A stretch of 64,000 nt of DNA from Pseudonocardia acidicola (GTDB lineage Bacteria > Actinomycetota > Actinomycetes > Mycobacteriales > Pseudonocardiaceae): positions 1 to 64,000 of the forward strand of contig NZ_JAAXLA010000034.1 of assembly GCF_012911935.1 (NCBI RefSeq), written 5' to 3'. Below, one piece after another: positions 26,068-35,791 of this stretch. A program made the translations under genes and the position numbers. Position 1 is the first letter of the stretch. Each line of letters begins with the position of its first letter. The notes under the pieces were generated by a model. It was not told the DNA's origin, made no database searches, and was given only the letters and a program-made list of their open reading frames with translations.

Positions 26068-27744
26068 ATGCCATCGTCCGGCGAGACCGGCGTGCGACCC
26101 CTGGATCCGCGGCTGCTCGATCACGCCCGCGCCGCGCGGGCCTACCTGGTGCTGTGCATCGGCCTCGGTCTCGCCGTCGCCGCGTTGCTCGTCGCACAGG
26201 CCACGCTGCTCGCCGGCATGATCACCGCCGCGTTCCTCGGCGGCGCCGGCCTGGCGGCGCTGCGGACACCGCTGCTGCTGCTCGGGGCGGTCGTCGCCGG
26301 CCGCGCGGTGCTGGACTGGGCCCAGGAGGTCGCGGCGCACCGGGCCGGTGCGGCGGTGATCTCGCAGCTGCGGGCCAAGCTGCTCGAGCACGTGGTGCGC
26401 CTCGGCCCCGGCTGGCTGTCCGCCGAACGCTCCGGGGAGCTCGGCGCGCTCGCCACCCGCGGGCTCGACGCCCTCGACGGCTACTTCTCCCGGTACCTCC
26501 CGCAACTCGTGCTGGCGGTGCTGGTGCCGGTCGCGGTGCTGCTGCGGGTGTTCGGCGTCGATCTCGCGGCCGGGCTGACGATCGCCGTGACGCTGCCGCT
26601 GATACCCGTCTTCATGGTGCTGGTCGGGCTCGCGAGCCGGCACCGGGCGCACCGGCAGTGGCAGGCCCTGTCGGTGCTGGCCGGACACTTCCTCGACGTC
26701 GTCGCGGGGCTGCCGACGCTCAAGGTGTTCGGCCGGGCCAGAGCGCAGGCCGAGACCATCCGGACCGTCACCGACGACCACGCGCGCGCGACGATGGGCA
26801 CGCTGCGGGTGGCGTTCCTGTCCGCGCTGGTGCTCGAGCTGGCCTCGACGTTGTCCGTGGCGCTGGTCGCGGTCGGGATCGGGCTGCGGCTGCTCGCCGG
26901 CACGGTCGACCTCGACACCGCCTTGGTGGTGCTGATCCTCGCGCCGGAGGCATACCGGCCGCTGCGGCAGGTGGGCGTCCACCATCACGCGTGCGTCGAG
27001 GGCCTCGCCGCCGCGGGCCGGGTCGTCGAGGTGCTCGAGACGCCGGTGCCGGCCGCGGGGGCCCGGGTCGCGGTGCCGGACCTGCGGGTCCGCCCGGTCC
27101 GGGTCGAGGGCGTCACGGTCCGCTACCCGGGCGCCGCCGGGCCGGCGCTGGCCGGCGCGTCGCTGGAGCTGAGGCCGGGAGAGACGGTGGCGCTGGTCGG
27201 GCCGTCCGGGTGTGGCAAGTCGACGCTGGCCGCGCTGCTCGTGGGGTTCGTGACGCCGACCCGGGGCCGGGTGACCGTCGGCGGGGTGGACCTGAGCGGG
27301 TTCGACCCCGAGGGCTGGCGGCGCCGGCTGGCCTACCTGCCCCAGCACCCCCGGCTGTTCGCGGGCACGATCGCCGGCAACGTCCGGCTGGCCGACCCGG
27401 CGGCGACCGACGCCGCGGTGCGCCGCGCGCTGGCCGACGCCGGCGCCGACTTCGTCGATCGCCTGCCGGACGGGATCGACACCCCGCTCGGTGAGCGCGG
27501 GGCCGGGCTGTCCGCCGGTCAGCGGCAGCGGGTCGCGCTGGCCCGCGCGCTGCTGCCCGACGCCGGGCTGCTCGTGCTCGACGAGCCGACCAGCGCACTC
27601 GACGTCGCCAGCGAGCAGACCGTCGTCGGCCGCCTGGGCGCGGTGCTCGCCGGGCGCACCGTGCTGCTCGTCACGCACCGGCCCGCGATGCTGGCGCTGG
27701 CTCACCGGGTGGTGCGGCTGGGACCGGCCGCGGTGCCGGTATGA
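26068..27744 (+). CDS. cydD: ABC transporter CydD for cytochrome bd assembly
   Basis: The 558-residue ABC half-transporter has six membrane helices (about 25-300), Walker A GPSGCGKST near 377, the signature LSAGQRQR, and Walker B LLVLDEPTSALD. With CydC it forms the heterodimer that transports glutathione/cysteine or haem-related compounds needed for bd assembly. It overlaps cydC by 4 bp (ATGA). Confidence 0.93.
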   Translation: MPSSGETGVRPLDPRLLDHARAARAYLVLCIGLGLAVAALLVAQATLLAGMITAAFLGGAGLAALRTPLLLLGAVVAGRAVLDWAQEVAAHRAGAAVISQLRAKLLEHVVRLGPGWLSAERSGELGALATRGLDALDGYFSRYLPQLVLAVLVPVAVLLRVFGVDLAAGLTIAVTLPLIPVFMVLVGLASRHRAHRQWQALSVLAGHFLDVVAGLPTLKVFGRARAQAETIRTVTDDHARATMGTLRVAFLSALVLELASTLSVALVAVGIGLRLLAGTVDLDTALVVLILAPEAYRPLRQVGVHHHACVEGLAAAGRVVEVLETPVPAAGARVAVPDLRVRPVRVEGVTVRYPGAAGPALAGASLELRPGETVALVGPSGCGKSTLAALLVGFVTPTRGRVTVGGVDLSGFDPEGWRRRLAYLPQHPRLFAGTIAGNVRLADPAATDAAVRRALADAGADFVDRLPDGIDTPLGERGAGLSAGQRQRVALARALLPDAGLLVLDEPTSALDVASEQTVVGRLGAVLAGRTVLLVTHRPAMLALAHRVVRLGPAAVPV

Positions 27745-29498
27745 CGCGCGGGCCGGTGCAGCGGGTCGCGGCGTTCGGCCGGCCGGCCCGCGGCCGGCTC
27801 GCGCTCGCTGCCGTCCTCGGCGCGGTGGCGCTGGGCGCCGCGGTGGGGCTGATGGCCACCTCGGCGTGGCTGATCGCGCGGGCGGCGCAGCACCCGCCGA
27901 TCCTGTACCTGCTGGTCGCGGTCGTCGCGGTGCGCGCGTTCAGCCTCACCCGGGCCTGCGCCCGCTATGCCGAGCGGCTGGTCTCGCACGACGCGGCCTT
28001 CCGGGTGCTGCGCGAGCTGCGGGTCGGGGTGTGGAACCGGTTGGAGCGCATCGCGCCGGCCGGGCTGCCGGCCTATCGCTCCGGGGACCTGCTCGCCCGG
28101 CTCGTCGCCGACGTGGACACCCAGCAGGACCTGTTCCTGCGGGTGCTCGTGCCGTACGCCGTCGCCGGGCTCGCCGGAGCGGGCGCGGTCGGGCTGCTGT
28201 GGTGGCTGCTGCCCGGGGCCGGGCTCGCGCTGTTCGTCGCTCTCGTCGTCGCCGCCGTCGTGGCTCCGTGGCTCGCCGGGCCGGCGGGCGCCCGCACCGA
28301 TCGCCGGCTCGCGCCGCTGCGCGGCGAGCTGTCCGCCGCCACGGTCGAACTGCTGCGCGGCGTCCCCGACCTGCTGGCCTGCGGCGCCGCCGGCCGGTCC
28401 CTGGCCCGGGTGGCCGATCTGGACCGCGCCGTGAGCCGCGCACAGGGAGCCTCTGCGGCCACCGCGGGGTTCGGTGCCGGCCTGGCCACCCTGGCCTCCG
28501 GGGGCGCGGTGTGGGCGGCGCTCGCGCTGGGTGTGACCGCGGTGCGGGGCGGCGCCCTCGACGGGGTGGCGCTCGCGGTCGTCGCGCTCGCACCGCTGGC
28601 GATGTTCGAGGCGGCGACCACGCTGTCGCAGGCCCCGCAGGACCTCGACACGGTCCGCCGCGGCGCGGCCCGGGTGGTCGACGTCCTGGACCGGCCCGAA
28701 CCCGCGGCCGAGCCCGCCACCCCCGCCGCGCTGCCGGAGCCGCCGCACGCGCTGCGGGTCGAGCGGCTGCGGGTGCGCTGGCCCGGGGCCGCCCGCCCGG
28801 CCCTCGACGGCGTCGACCTCGAGCTCGGGCCGGGCCGCCGCGTCGCGGTCGTCGGCCCGAGCGGCGCGGGCAAGAGCACGCTCGTGGCGGTGCTGCTGCG
28901 GTTCCTCGACCCCACCGCCGGTCGGGTCACCCTGGGCGGCGTCGACATCACCACGCTGGCCGGTGACGACGTGCGGCGGGTGGTCAAGCTCTGCGCGCAG
29001 GACGCGCACGTCTTCGACACCAGCATCGGGGAGAACGTGCGGCTCGCCCGCCGCGACGCCGGGCCGGACGAGGTGCGGGCCGCGCTGGCCGGCGCCCGGC
29101 TCCTGGACTGGGTCGACGGGCTGCCCGCCGGGCTCGACACCCCCGTCGGGGAGCACGGCTGCCGCGTCTCGGGCGGCCAGCGGCAGCGGATCGCGCTGGC
29201 CCGCGCGCTGCTCGCCGACCCTCCGGTGCTGCTGCTCGACGAGCCGACCGAGCACCTCGACGTGGCCGTCGCCGACGCGCTCGCGGCCGAACTGGTGGCC
29301 GCCACGGCCGGGCGCACCACGCTGCTGGTCACCCACCGGCTGGCGGTGCTCGAGGCGGTCGACGAGGTCGTCGTCCTCGACGGCGGCCGGGTCGTCGAGC
29401 GCGGGACGCACCTCCGGTTGCTCGCCGGCGGCGGGCCGTACCGGCGGATGTGGGACCTCGAACGAGACACCGGGCAGTTCTGCGACACGGGGAGGTGA
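27741..29498 (+). CDS. cydC: ABC transporter CydC for cytochrome bd assembly
   Basis: The 585-residue ABC half-transporter has an N-terminal six-helix domain, Walker A GPSGAGKST near 371, signature SGGQRQR and Walker B LLLDEPTEHLD. The ATGA overlap with cydD makes translational coupling likely, as expected for two halves of one transporter. Confidence 0.93.
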   Translation: MTRGPVQRVAAFGRPARGRLALAAVLGAVALGAAVGLMATSAWLIARAAQHPPILYLLVAVVAVRAFSLTRACARYAERLVSHDAAFRVLRELRVGVWNRLERIAPAGLPAYRSGDLLARLVADVDTQQDLFLRVLVPYAVAGLAGAGAVGLLWWLLPGAGLALFVALVVAAVVAPWLAGPAGARTDRRLAPLRGELSAATVELLRGVPDLLACGAAGRSLARVADLDRAVSRAQGASAATAGFGAGLATLASGGAVWAALALGVTAVRGGALDGVALAVVALAPLAMFEAATTLSQAPQDLDTVRRGAARVVDVLDRPEPAAEPATPAALPEPPHALRVERLRVRWPGAARPALDGVDLELGPGRRVAVVGPSGAGKSTLVAVLLRFLDPTAGRVTLGGVDITTLAGDDVRRVVKLCAQDAHVFDTSIGENVRLARRDAGPDEVRAALAGARLLDWVDGLPAGLDTPVGEHGCRVSGGQRQRIALARALLADPPVLLLDEPTEHLDVAVADALAAELVAATAGRTTLLVTHRLAVLEAVDEVVVLDGGRVVERGTHLRLLAGGGPYRRMWDLERDTGQFCDTGR

Positions 29499-29507
29499 CG
29501 CCGGTCG

Positions 29508-30677
29508 ATGCCGGGGCAGGAATGGTTGCACGCGGCCGGAGTCGTCGCGATATGGGCCACCGGCGCGGCGGTGATCGGCTGGCTGTCCGGGGTGCTGGTG
29601 AACTGGCTGGGCCACCACGGCGACCACCGGCTGCTCGTGCTGCTGCACCAGCGCTGCCACTACCCGTGGGTCACGTTGCTGCTGGTCTGGGCGGTCTACA
29701 CCGCGATGCCCGAGGTCAACGACGTGACCGCGGCGATCCGGCACGTCCTGCTGCTCGTGCTCATCGGCGCCGCGGCCTGGCTGGTGGTCCGGCTGCTCTA
29801 CGTCGTCGAGGACCTCGCGTTCACGAGCCTGCGCATCGACGTCGCCAACAATCGGCGCAACCGGCGGGTCCGGACCCAGGTCGCGGTCCTGCGCCGGCTG
29901 ACGTCGGCGGCGGTCACCGTGATCGCGCTCTCGACGATGCTCATGACGTTCGAGCCGCTGCGCGCCTTCGGCGCCTCACTGCTGGCCTCGGCCGGGGTCG
30001 CCGGAGCGGTCGCCGGTCTCGCCGCCCAGACCACGTTGCGCAACGTGCTGGCCGGACTGCAGTTGGCCCTCACCGACCAGTTGCGCCTCGACGACGTCAT
30101 CGTCGTCGAGGGGGAGTGGGGCCGGGTCGAGGAGCTCACGCTGACCCGGGTCGTCGTGCGGTTGTGGGACGAGCGCCGACTGGTCCTGCCCACCACCTAC
30201 TTCGTGACCAACCCGTTCCAGAACTGGACCCGCAACGAGTCGCGCGTGCTCGGCGCCGTCCTGTTGCACCTCGACTACCGGGCCCCCGTCCGCGAACTGC
30301 GGGCCGAGGCCCGCCGCATCGTCGAGAACTCCCCGCTGTGGGACCGCCGGGACTGGGTCCTGCAGGTCGTGGACTCCACGCCGTGGTCGATGGTCATCCG
30401 GGTGCTGGCCTCGGCCGCCGACGGCCCGAGCTCGTGGGACCTGCGCTGCGAGATCCGCGAGCAGCTCATCGCGTTCCTGCGGACCGAGTACCCGCAGGCC
30501 CTGCCGCGGTCCGGGGCCGCGCCGGTGTCGATGCTGCGGCCGGTCCTGGACCCGGCGTCGGGGCCGGGAGCCGGGCCCGGGACCGGCCCGGTGGCGGGAC
30601 CGGGCGTCGACGGGCTCACCGTCGTGACGTTCCCGTCCCGGCCACGGGCCGGCCGCGGCATCGCGGCCACCGACTGA
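29508..30677 (+). CDS. MscS-family mechanosensitive channel
   Basis: The 389-residue product has four N-terminal transmembrane helices, the MscS pore segment with FGASLLASAGVAGAVAGLAAQTTLRNVLAG, the beta domain starting with GEWGRVEEL, and the C-terminal cytosolic domain. A Gly/Pro-rich tail of about 35 residues follows. It starts 10 bp after cydC and is probably in the same transcript, linking osmotic release to the bd operon; the functional reason is unknown. Confidence 0.9.
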   Translation: MPGQEWLHAAGVVAIWATGAAVIGWLSGVLVNWLGHHGDHRLLVLLHQRCHYPWVTLLLVWAVYTAMPEVNDVTAAIRHVLLLVLIGAAAWLVVRLLYVVEDLAFTSLRIDVANNRRNRRVRTQVAVLRRLTSAAVTVIALSTMLMTFEPLRAFGASLLASAGVAGAVAGLAAQTTLRNVLAGLQLALTDQLRLDDVIVVEGEWGRVEELTLTRVVVRLWDERRLVLPTTYFVTNPFQNWTRNESRVLGAVLLHLDYRAPVRELRAEARRIVENSPLWDRRDWVLQVVDSTPWSMVIRVLASAADGPSSWDLRCEIREQLIAFLRTEYPQALPRSGAAPVSMLRPVLDPASGPGAGPGTGPVAGPGVDGLTVVTFPSRPRAGRGIAATD

Positions 30678-30704
30678 CCCGATCGACCGTGGCCTCCCCG
30701 GTGG

Positions 30705-32624
30705 TCAGCAGTCGGAGGAGGTCATCGACCAGGACTCGCCCCGCGGGCCCGCCGGCGCGTAGCGCTCGCGCGTCAGCCGACGCACGCGACCTTGCGCCAC
30801 GGCCTCGCGGAGGGCCTGGGTGAAGCGCCGGGGTCCCCAGTAGCGGCCGCCGACGTATCCCGCGAGCGTGCTGCGTTCCGTCGGCCCGTGCTCCTCGAGG
30901 GCCTGGGTGATCACGTTCAGCTCCCGGTCCAGCTCCTCGTCGGACGCGGCATGCCAGCGGCTCGTGGTCCCCGCCGTACCGATCTGGCCGGGGGAGTAGA
31001 ACGCGGCGCCGGTGCCCGGGCGGGCCCGGCGCAACCCGGCCCGTTCGTGCTCGGCCCGTTCCGCGGCGCGGCGCAGGATCCGCATGTTCCGGGCGCGGGC
31101 CGCCTCGTGTTCCTGGTCGGTTCTCCGGTTGAGTTCGCGGGCCGCCTGGATCTCGCCCTGGCGCCGCGGGTCGGCCTCGGCCTCCTCGGCGGTGAGCGGG
31201 GTGGCGATGTTCTCCAGCGACTTGCCCTCGGCGCGCACGCCGAAGATCAGCTCGGCGATGCCGCCGAGCGCCATGGCGCCCGCGCCGATGAAGAACCCGG
31301 TGGCGACCAGGCTCGGGTTGCCGCTGTGGATGAAGTTGCCGAACAGCAGCGGGCCCGTGATGCCACCCACGGCCGTCCCGGTCGCGTAGAACAGGGCGAT
31401 CGCCAGCCCGCGGGTCTCCATCGGGAAGACCTCGCTGACCGTCAGGTAGGCCGAGCTCGCCCCGGCCGAGGCCAGGAAGAACGTCGCCATGATCAGCGCC
31501 ATGAACGAGACGGTGGTCAGGCCGCCGCTGCGGAACAGGACGGCCAGGGCCACCACCAGGGCGGCCGAACCCAGGTAGGTGCCGGAGATCATCGGGATCC
31601 GGCCGACCGTGTCGAACAGTCTGCCCAGCAGCAGCGGGCCGGTGAAGTTGCTCGCCGCGAACAGGACCATGAAGTAGGGCACCGCGCTGGAATCGACCCC
31701 GAAGAAGCCGTGCAGCAGGGTGCCGAGGTCGAAGGTCACGGCGTTGTAGAGGAAGGCCTGGCCGATGAACAGGCAGAGCCCCAGGATCGCGCGGTTGGGA
31801 TAGCGCTTGAACGCGATCGTGACCAGCTCGCGGTAGGGCATCGAGCCGCGGACCCGGATGGTGATCCGGTAGGCCGGTGGCGGCAGCTGCACGCCGGTCT
31901 CGGCGCGCACCTCGGCCTCGATCCGGTCGACGATGCGTTCGGCCTCTTCCACCCGGCCGTGCAGGAACAGCCAGCGCGGGCTCTCCGGAACGTGCCGGCG
32001 CACGAACATGATCCCCAGCCCGATGACGAACCCGGCGGCGAACGCGATCCGCCAGCCGATGTTCGGCGGGAAGATCGACTCGTCGAGCAGCAGCAGCGCC
32101 ACCAGTGCGCCGATGCCCGACCCGACCCAGAAGCTGCCGTTGATGGCCAGGTCGACCTGCCCGCGGTTGCGCGCCGGGATCAACTCGTCGATGGCCGAGT
32201 TGATCGCCGAGTACTCCCCGCCGATGCCGACCCCCGTGAAGAACCGGCACAGGAAGAAGTACCAGGGGGCGAAGGCGAACGCGGTCAGCACGGTGGCGAC
32301 CAGATAGATGCCCAGCGTGACCATGAACAGCTTCTTGCGCCCGAAGCGGTCCGTGAGCTGGCCGAAGAACAACGCACCGACGCATGCACCGGCGACGTAG
32401 AGGGCCGCGGCGAGACCCACGTCCGCGGAGGTCATGCTGATGCCGCTGCCCGGTTCGGTGAGCCGGGAGGCCACCGCACCGACGATCGTCACCTCGAGAC
32501 CGTCGAGGATCCACACGGTCCCGAGGCCGATCACGATTCTCCAGTGGAAACGCGACCAGGGCAGCCGATCGAGGCGGGCCGGTATGTCGGTGCGAATCAT
32601 CCGTTCTTCGCTGGCGGTCGTCAT
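30705..32624 (-). CDS. MFS transporter with a long charged, winged-helix-like C-terminal extension
   Basis: The 639-residue product has 12 MFS helices (about 30-460) of the metabolite/sugar-porter type, with GLEVTIVGAV at the first helix, the DRFGRKK loop, and PESPRWLF. It is followed by about 170 residues not normally present: a charged coiled region (EIQAARELNRRTDQEHEAARAR) and a final segment with ELNVITQALEEHGP and RFTQALREAVAQGRVRRL resembling a winged-helix fold. The tail may sense or bind a partner. The ATG at 32624 is chosen because the first helix follows 30 residues later; the open frame extends further upstream. Confidence 0.8.
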   Translation of the reverse strand: MTTASEERMIRTDIPARLDRLPWSRFHWRIVIGLGTVWILDGLEVTIVGAVASRLTEPGSGISMTSADVGLAAALYVAGACVGALFFGQLTDRFGRKKLFMVTLGIYLVATVLTAFAFAPWYFFLCRFFTGVGIGGEYSAINSAIDELIPARNRGQVDLAINGSFWVGSGIGALVALLLLDESIFPPNIGWRIAFAAGFVIGLGIMFVRRHVPESPRWLFLHGRVEEAERIVDRIEAEVRAETGVQLPPPAYRITIRVRGSMPYRELVTIAFKRYPNRAILGLCLFIGQAFLYNAVTFDLGTLLHGFFGVDSSAVPYFMVLFAASNFTGPLLLGRLFDTVGRIPMISGTYLGSAALVVALAVLFRSGGLTTVSFMALIMATFFLASAGASSAYLTVSEVFPMETRGLAIALFYATGTAVGGITGPLLFGNFIHSGNPSLVATGFFIGAGAMALGGIAELIFGVRAEGKSLENIATPLTAEEAEADPRRQGEIQAARELNRRTDQEHEAARARNMRILRRAAERAEHERAGLRRARPGTGAAFYSPGQIGTAGTTSRWHAASDEELDRELNVITQALEEHGPTERSTLAGYVGGRYWGPRRFTQALREAVAQGRVRRLTRERYAPAGPRGESWSMTSSDC

Positions 32625-32709
32625 GGCGGTAGCCGGCTTTCGTAACGGTCGGTTTCTCCCGGCACGGACGGCCGCGCTCGGAGGTAGACCCGGGCTAGCA
32701 TCGATGGCA

Positions 32710-32958
32710 ATGCTCCGGTGTCGGGTTCTCGGCCATCGCTTTCGCTTCTCCAGCGAGGGCGACACCATGCGCTGGACCTGCCAGCGCGGCTGTGGAGCGG
32801 GCGGCGCCAAGACCTACCCGAGTGCGGCGGCGGCCCGTCGGTACGCCACGGCGTTCGACCGCGAGGATCGCGCCGACCTCGGCCGGCGCGCTCCGCTGGT
32901 CGGGCTGCTCCCGGTGCGCCTGGCGCGCGCCGTGCGCCACCGCGGACAAGGCGGCTGA
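32710..32958 (+). CDS. Small conserved Cys/His-containing actinobacterial protein
   Basis: The 82-residue product starts MLRCRVLGHRFRFSSEG and has MRWTCQRGCGAGG, then FDREDRADLGRRAPLVGLLPVRL. The His/Cys spacing (C4, H9, then W-x-C-x-x-x-C) suggests a small metal-binding or zinc-ribbon-like fold, and the final block is typical of a conserved actinobacterial family whose function is unknown. An alternative ATG lies six bases upstream. No strong ribosome site is close. Confidence 0.6.
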   Translation: MLRCRVLGHRFRFSSEGDTMRWTCQRGCGAGGAKTYPSAAAARRYATAFDREDRADLGRRAPLVGLLPVRLARAVRHRGQGG

Positions 32959-33141
32959 CGGCTGTGTCGTGCTGTCCGCCGTTCCGCCGGCCGTGCTCGC
33001 CATGTCGACCCTCCGCTCCGGCGACCACCCCGTGACCGGAGTGTGCGACGCGGCGGTTGCGACCAGCCTCGGCCCGGGGGTGCCATCCGTGACCGGACGA
33101 TCCGGCCTGTCAGCGCAGCCCTGCGGGAATCCGGCGCCGGG

Positions 33142-33684
33142 TCAGCGCGGGCGGCGGGTGGGGTGCGAGAGCTCGCGTGCGGCGGCGTTCCAGAACGGAA
33201 CCGCGGCCAGGTAGGCGCCACCGAGAGCGATGGTGGCGATCGCGGCGTCGACGCTCTTGCGGCCGTCGTTGGCCCAGTAGACGTCCTTGAGATCGATCAG
33301 CAGCGCGGCCTCGTCGATGATCAGCGCCGCCCCGCTGCCGTACGCCGCGGCGGTCATCGGGTGCCGGTGGTGATCGGCCCGCCCGCGCACGGCGACCGCG
33401 CCGACGGCGCCGAGCAGCATGATGCCGATGTTGTAGTGGTGCAGGTGCCGCCCGCCCGCGGTGATGCCGCCGCTGGACGGGCCGTGGCCCGTGTGCAGCC
33501 AGTAGGTGACCGCGCGGGTGATGCCGAACGTGGCCGCGAAGGCCGCCCAGGCGATGAGCAGCGGGCGCTCGGTCCGGCCCACGTGGTCGGCGTAGGCCGT
33601 GCGCAGCCGGCGCCACAGCGGTGGCCGCTGCTCGGTCGCCGAATCGTCCGCCTGCCGGGTTCCCGCCGAGATCGTCTCCTGCAC
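33142..33684 (-). CDS. Integral membrane protein, four helices, function unknown
   Basis: The 180-residue product has a hydrophilic N-terminal 40 residues, then four transmembrane helices with conserved polar motifs HLHHYNIGIMLLG and DEAALLIDLKDVYW inside or next to helices. These His/Asp/Glu residues are typical of an actinobacterial membrane family with possible metal or proton involvement, but no activity is known. The start lies 147 bp from the divergent dehydrogenase gene. Confidence 0.75.
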   Translation of the reverse strand: MQETISAGTRQADDSATEQRPPLWRRLRTAYADHVGRTERPLLIAWAAFAATFGITRAVTYWLHTGHGPSSGGITAGGRHLHHYNIGIMLLGAVGAVAVRGRADHHRHPMTAAAYGSGAALIIDEAALLIDLKDVYWANDGRKSVDAAIATIALGGAYLAAVPFWNAAARELSHPTRRPR

Positions 33685-33831
33685 GCGCGAATTCTAGGAT
33701 GCCTGCGGAATTCCTCGAAATGTGCCGAAATGGCGCCTGTTCGGCGCTTTCGCACATTCTGTGAAAGTAGTCCTCGATCGACTGTCTCGGCCATATGTCG
33801 GCGCGGTGCCGCGTTGGCCTAGGTTAGGGGC

Positions 33832-34794
33832 GTGGTGCGACCTCGCTGCGCGGTTCTCGACGACTACCAGGGCGTCGCCCTCGACGTCGCCGACTGGACC
33901 CCGGTACGGGACGCGGTCGACGTCGAGGTGTTCCGGGAGCACATCGCGGACCCCGACGCGCTCGTCGAGGCGATCGGGGACCACGAGATCGTGGTGATCA
34001 TGCGTGAGCGCACGCCGTTCGACGCGACGCTGCTGGCCCGGCTGCCGCAGCTGCGGCTGCTGGTCACGACCGGGATGCGCAACGCCGCGATCGACCTGGC
34101 CGCGGCCGCGGGGCACGGGGTCGTCGTGTGCGGGACGCAGGGGCGGGCCCAGCCGACCGCGGAGCTGACCTGGGGGCTCATCCTCGACCTGGCGCGCAGC
34201 ATCACCGCGGAGAACACGGCGCTGCGCGCCGACGGGCCGTGGCAGAGCACGCTCGGCACCGATCTGGCCGGCGCGCGGCTCGGGGTGCTGGGCCTGGGCC
34301 GGCTCGGCAGCCAGGTCGCGCGGGTAGGGCTGGCCTTCGGCATGGACGTCGTCGCGTGGAGTCCGCACCTGACCACCGAGCGGGCGGCCGCGGCCGGTGT
34401 CGGGCTCGCCGCGTCGAAGGCCGAGCTGTTCGCGACCAGCGACGTCGTCACGATCCACCTCGTGCTGGGGCCCGGGACCCGGGGGCTGGTCGGCGCGGGC
34501 GAACTGGCGGTGATGCGCCCGGGCGCGTACCTGGTCAACACCTCGCGCGGGCCGATCGTCGACGAGGACGCGCTGATCGCGGCGCTGCGGGCGGGCCGGA
34601 TCGCGGGTGCCGCGCTCGACGTGTTCGACGTCGAGCCGCTACCCGCCGACCACCCGTTCCGGACCCTGCCGAACGTGCTGGCCACGCCGCATCTGGGCTA
34701 TGTCACCCACGGCACCTACGAGGTCTTCTACCGCGACGCCGTGGAGGACATCGCCGCCTTCCTCCGGGGGACGCCGATCCGGGTACTGGGGTAG
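33832..34794 (+). CDS. D-2-hydroxyacid dehydrogenase family protein
   Basis: The 320-residue product has the NAD-binding motif GLGRLGSQVARVG (about 145-157) and the catalytic Arg (NTSRGPIVDE), Glu (DVEPLP) and His (TPHLGYVT) of the 2-hydroxyacid/phosphoglycerate dehydrogenase family. The substrate is not evident. A TAGGTT hexamer lies 7-8 bases before the GTG, a spacing that would fit a leaderless transcript. A decayed glutathionyl-hydroquinone reductase follows immediately. Confidence 0.88.
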   Translation: MVRPRCAVLDDYQGVALDVADWTPVRDAVDVEVFREHIADPDALVEAIGDHEIVVIMRERTPFDATLLARLPQLRLLVTTGMRNAAIDLAAAAGHGVVVCGTQGRAQPTAELTWGLILDLARSITAENTALRADGPWQSTLGTDLAGARLGVLGLGRLGSQVARVGLAFGMDVVAWSPHLTTERAAAAGVGLAASKAELFATSDVVTIHLVLGPGTRGLVGAGELAVMRPGAYLVNTSRGPIVDEDALIAALRAGRIAGAALDVFDVEPLPADHPFRTLPNVLATPHLGYVTHGTYEVFYRDAVEDIAAFLRGTPIRVLG

Positions 34795-34798
34795 AGGC

Positions 34799-35279
34799 TG
34801 TCCCCACGACCACCACCGCACCCCCCGCGAGCCCGGTCGACTTCGACGCCTACGGCGACTACTCCCCGCCGGCGCGGAAGGCGGCGGCGGCGTTACCCGG
34901 AGCCGCTGCGCGACGAGATCGACGCGCTCAACCAGAGCGTGTACGACACCGTCAACAAGGCGTCCACAAGTGCGGGTTCGCCCCGACCCGGGCCGCCTAC
35001 GACGACGCGGTGTACCACCACCACTTCACGGCGAACCTGCGGCGGCTCACCGACTACCCCAACCTCTGGGGCTACGCCCGCGACCGCTATCGGATCCCGG
35101 CGTTCCGGGAGACGACGAACCTCGACCACATCCGCCGGCACTACTACGGCACGCACCCGACGGTGAACCCGCGGCGGATCGTCCCGGCCGGCCCGATCGT
35201 CGACCGGGACGCGCCGGCCGGGCGGGGCGCAGGGCCCGCGCGGGCCGACCGCGCCCGCCGACCGGCCCGGGCGGCGTAG
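34799..35279 (+). pseudogene. Decayed glutathionyl-hydroquinone reductase (GST family)
   Basis: Three homologous blocks remain: an N-terminal piece with VDFDAYGDYSPP; an out-of-frame middle piece (about 34892-34968) with YPEPLRDEIDALNQSVYDTVN; and a C-terminal piece with HKCGFAPTRAAYDDAV joined directly to YHHHF and then RRHYYGTHPTVNP. Compared with intact enzymes, the catalytic Cys-containing thioredoxin-like domain and about 60 residues between the AYDDAV and YHHHF blocks are deleted, and a one-base deletion near 34968 shifts the frame. The product cannot be active. Confidence 0.8.
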
Positions 35280-35290
35280 CGTCGGGTGGC

Positions 35291-35791
35291 ATGCCGACCG
35301 GCCCCGTCCTCATCGCCTTCGACGGCACCCCCGCTTCGCGCAACGCCCTGCAGAAGGCCGCCGAGCTGTTCGCGCCGCGCCCGGCCGTCGTGGTCGTGGT
35401 GTGGGAGGCCGGCCGGGCCTACGACCTGGTCGACATCCCGAGCAAGGCCCTCGACCTCGCCCCGCTCGACCTGCGCACCGCGGTGGAGCTCGACCAGGCG
35501 ATGTACGAGGCCGCCCGGCGGCTCGCCGAGCAGGGCGCCGCGCTGGCCCGCAAGGGGGGACTGGACGCCGAGGGGCGCACCGTCGCCGACGACCGGAGTG
35601 TGGCCGACACGCTCATCCGGGAGGCCGACGAGCTCGACGCCGCGGTCCTGGTCATCGGCGCGCACGGGCACGGGACGCTCAGCGAACTGCTGCTCGGCAG
35701 CACCTCGCGGACGGTCCTGAAGAAGGCGCCGTGCCCGGTGCTCGTGGTCAGGGCGGAGGACCGGCAGGCCGCCGGGCGCCCTCAGGGGTAG
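35291..35791 (+). CDS. Universal stress protein (single domain)
   Basis: The 166-residue product begins VLIAFDGTPASRNAL and carries the ATP-binding G-2x-G-9x-G(S/T) motif as GAHGHGTLSELLLGSTS near 123-139, then PCPVLVV. It is a single UspA domain of the ATP-binding type. Its end overlaps the convergent DUF2267 gene by 10 bp. It follows the pseudogene with no obvious DevR-type box. Confidence 0.92.
   Translation: MPTGPVLIAFDGTPASRNALQKAAELFAPRPAVVVVVWEAGRAYDLVDIPSKALDLAPLDLRTAVELDQAMYEAARRLAEQGAALARKGGLDAEGRTVADDRSVADTLIREADELDAAVLVIGAHGHGTLSELLLGSTSRTVLKKAPCPVLVVRAEDRQAAGRPQG

Noticed and set aside
24853..27705. A 950-codon open frame on the minus strand over cydA-cydD
   Set aside because: It crosses three well-supported genes and encodes Gln/His/Arg-rich low-complexity sequence; a codon-phase artefact.
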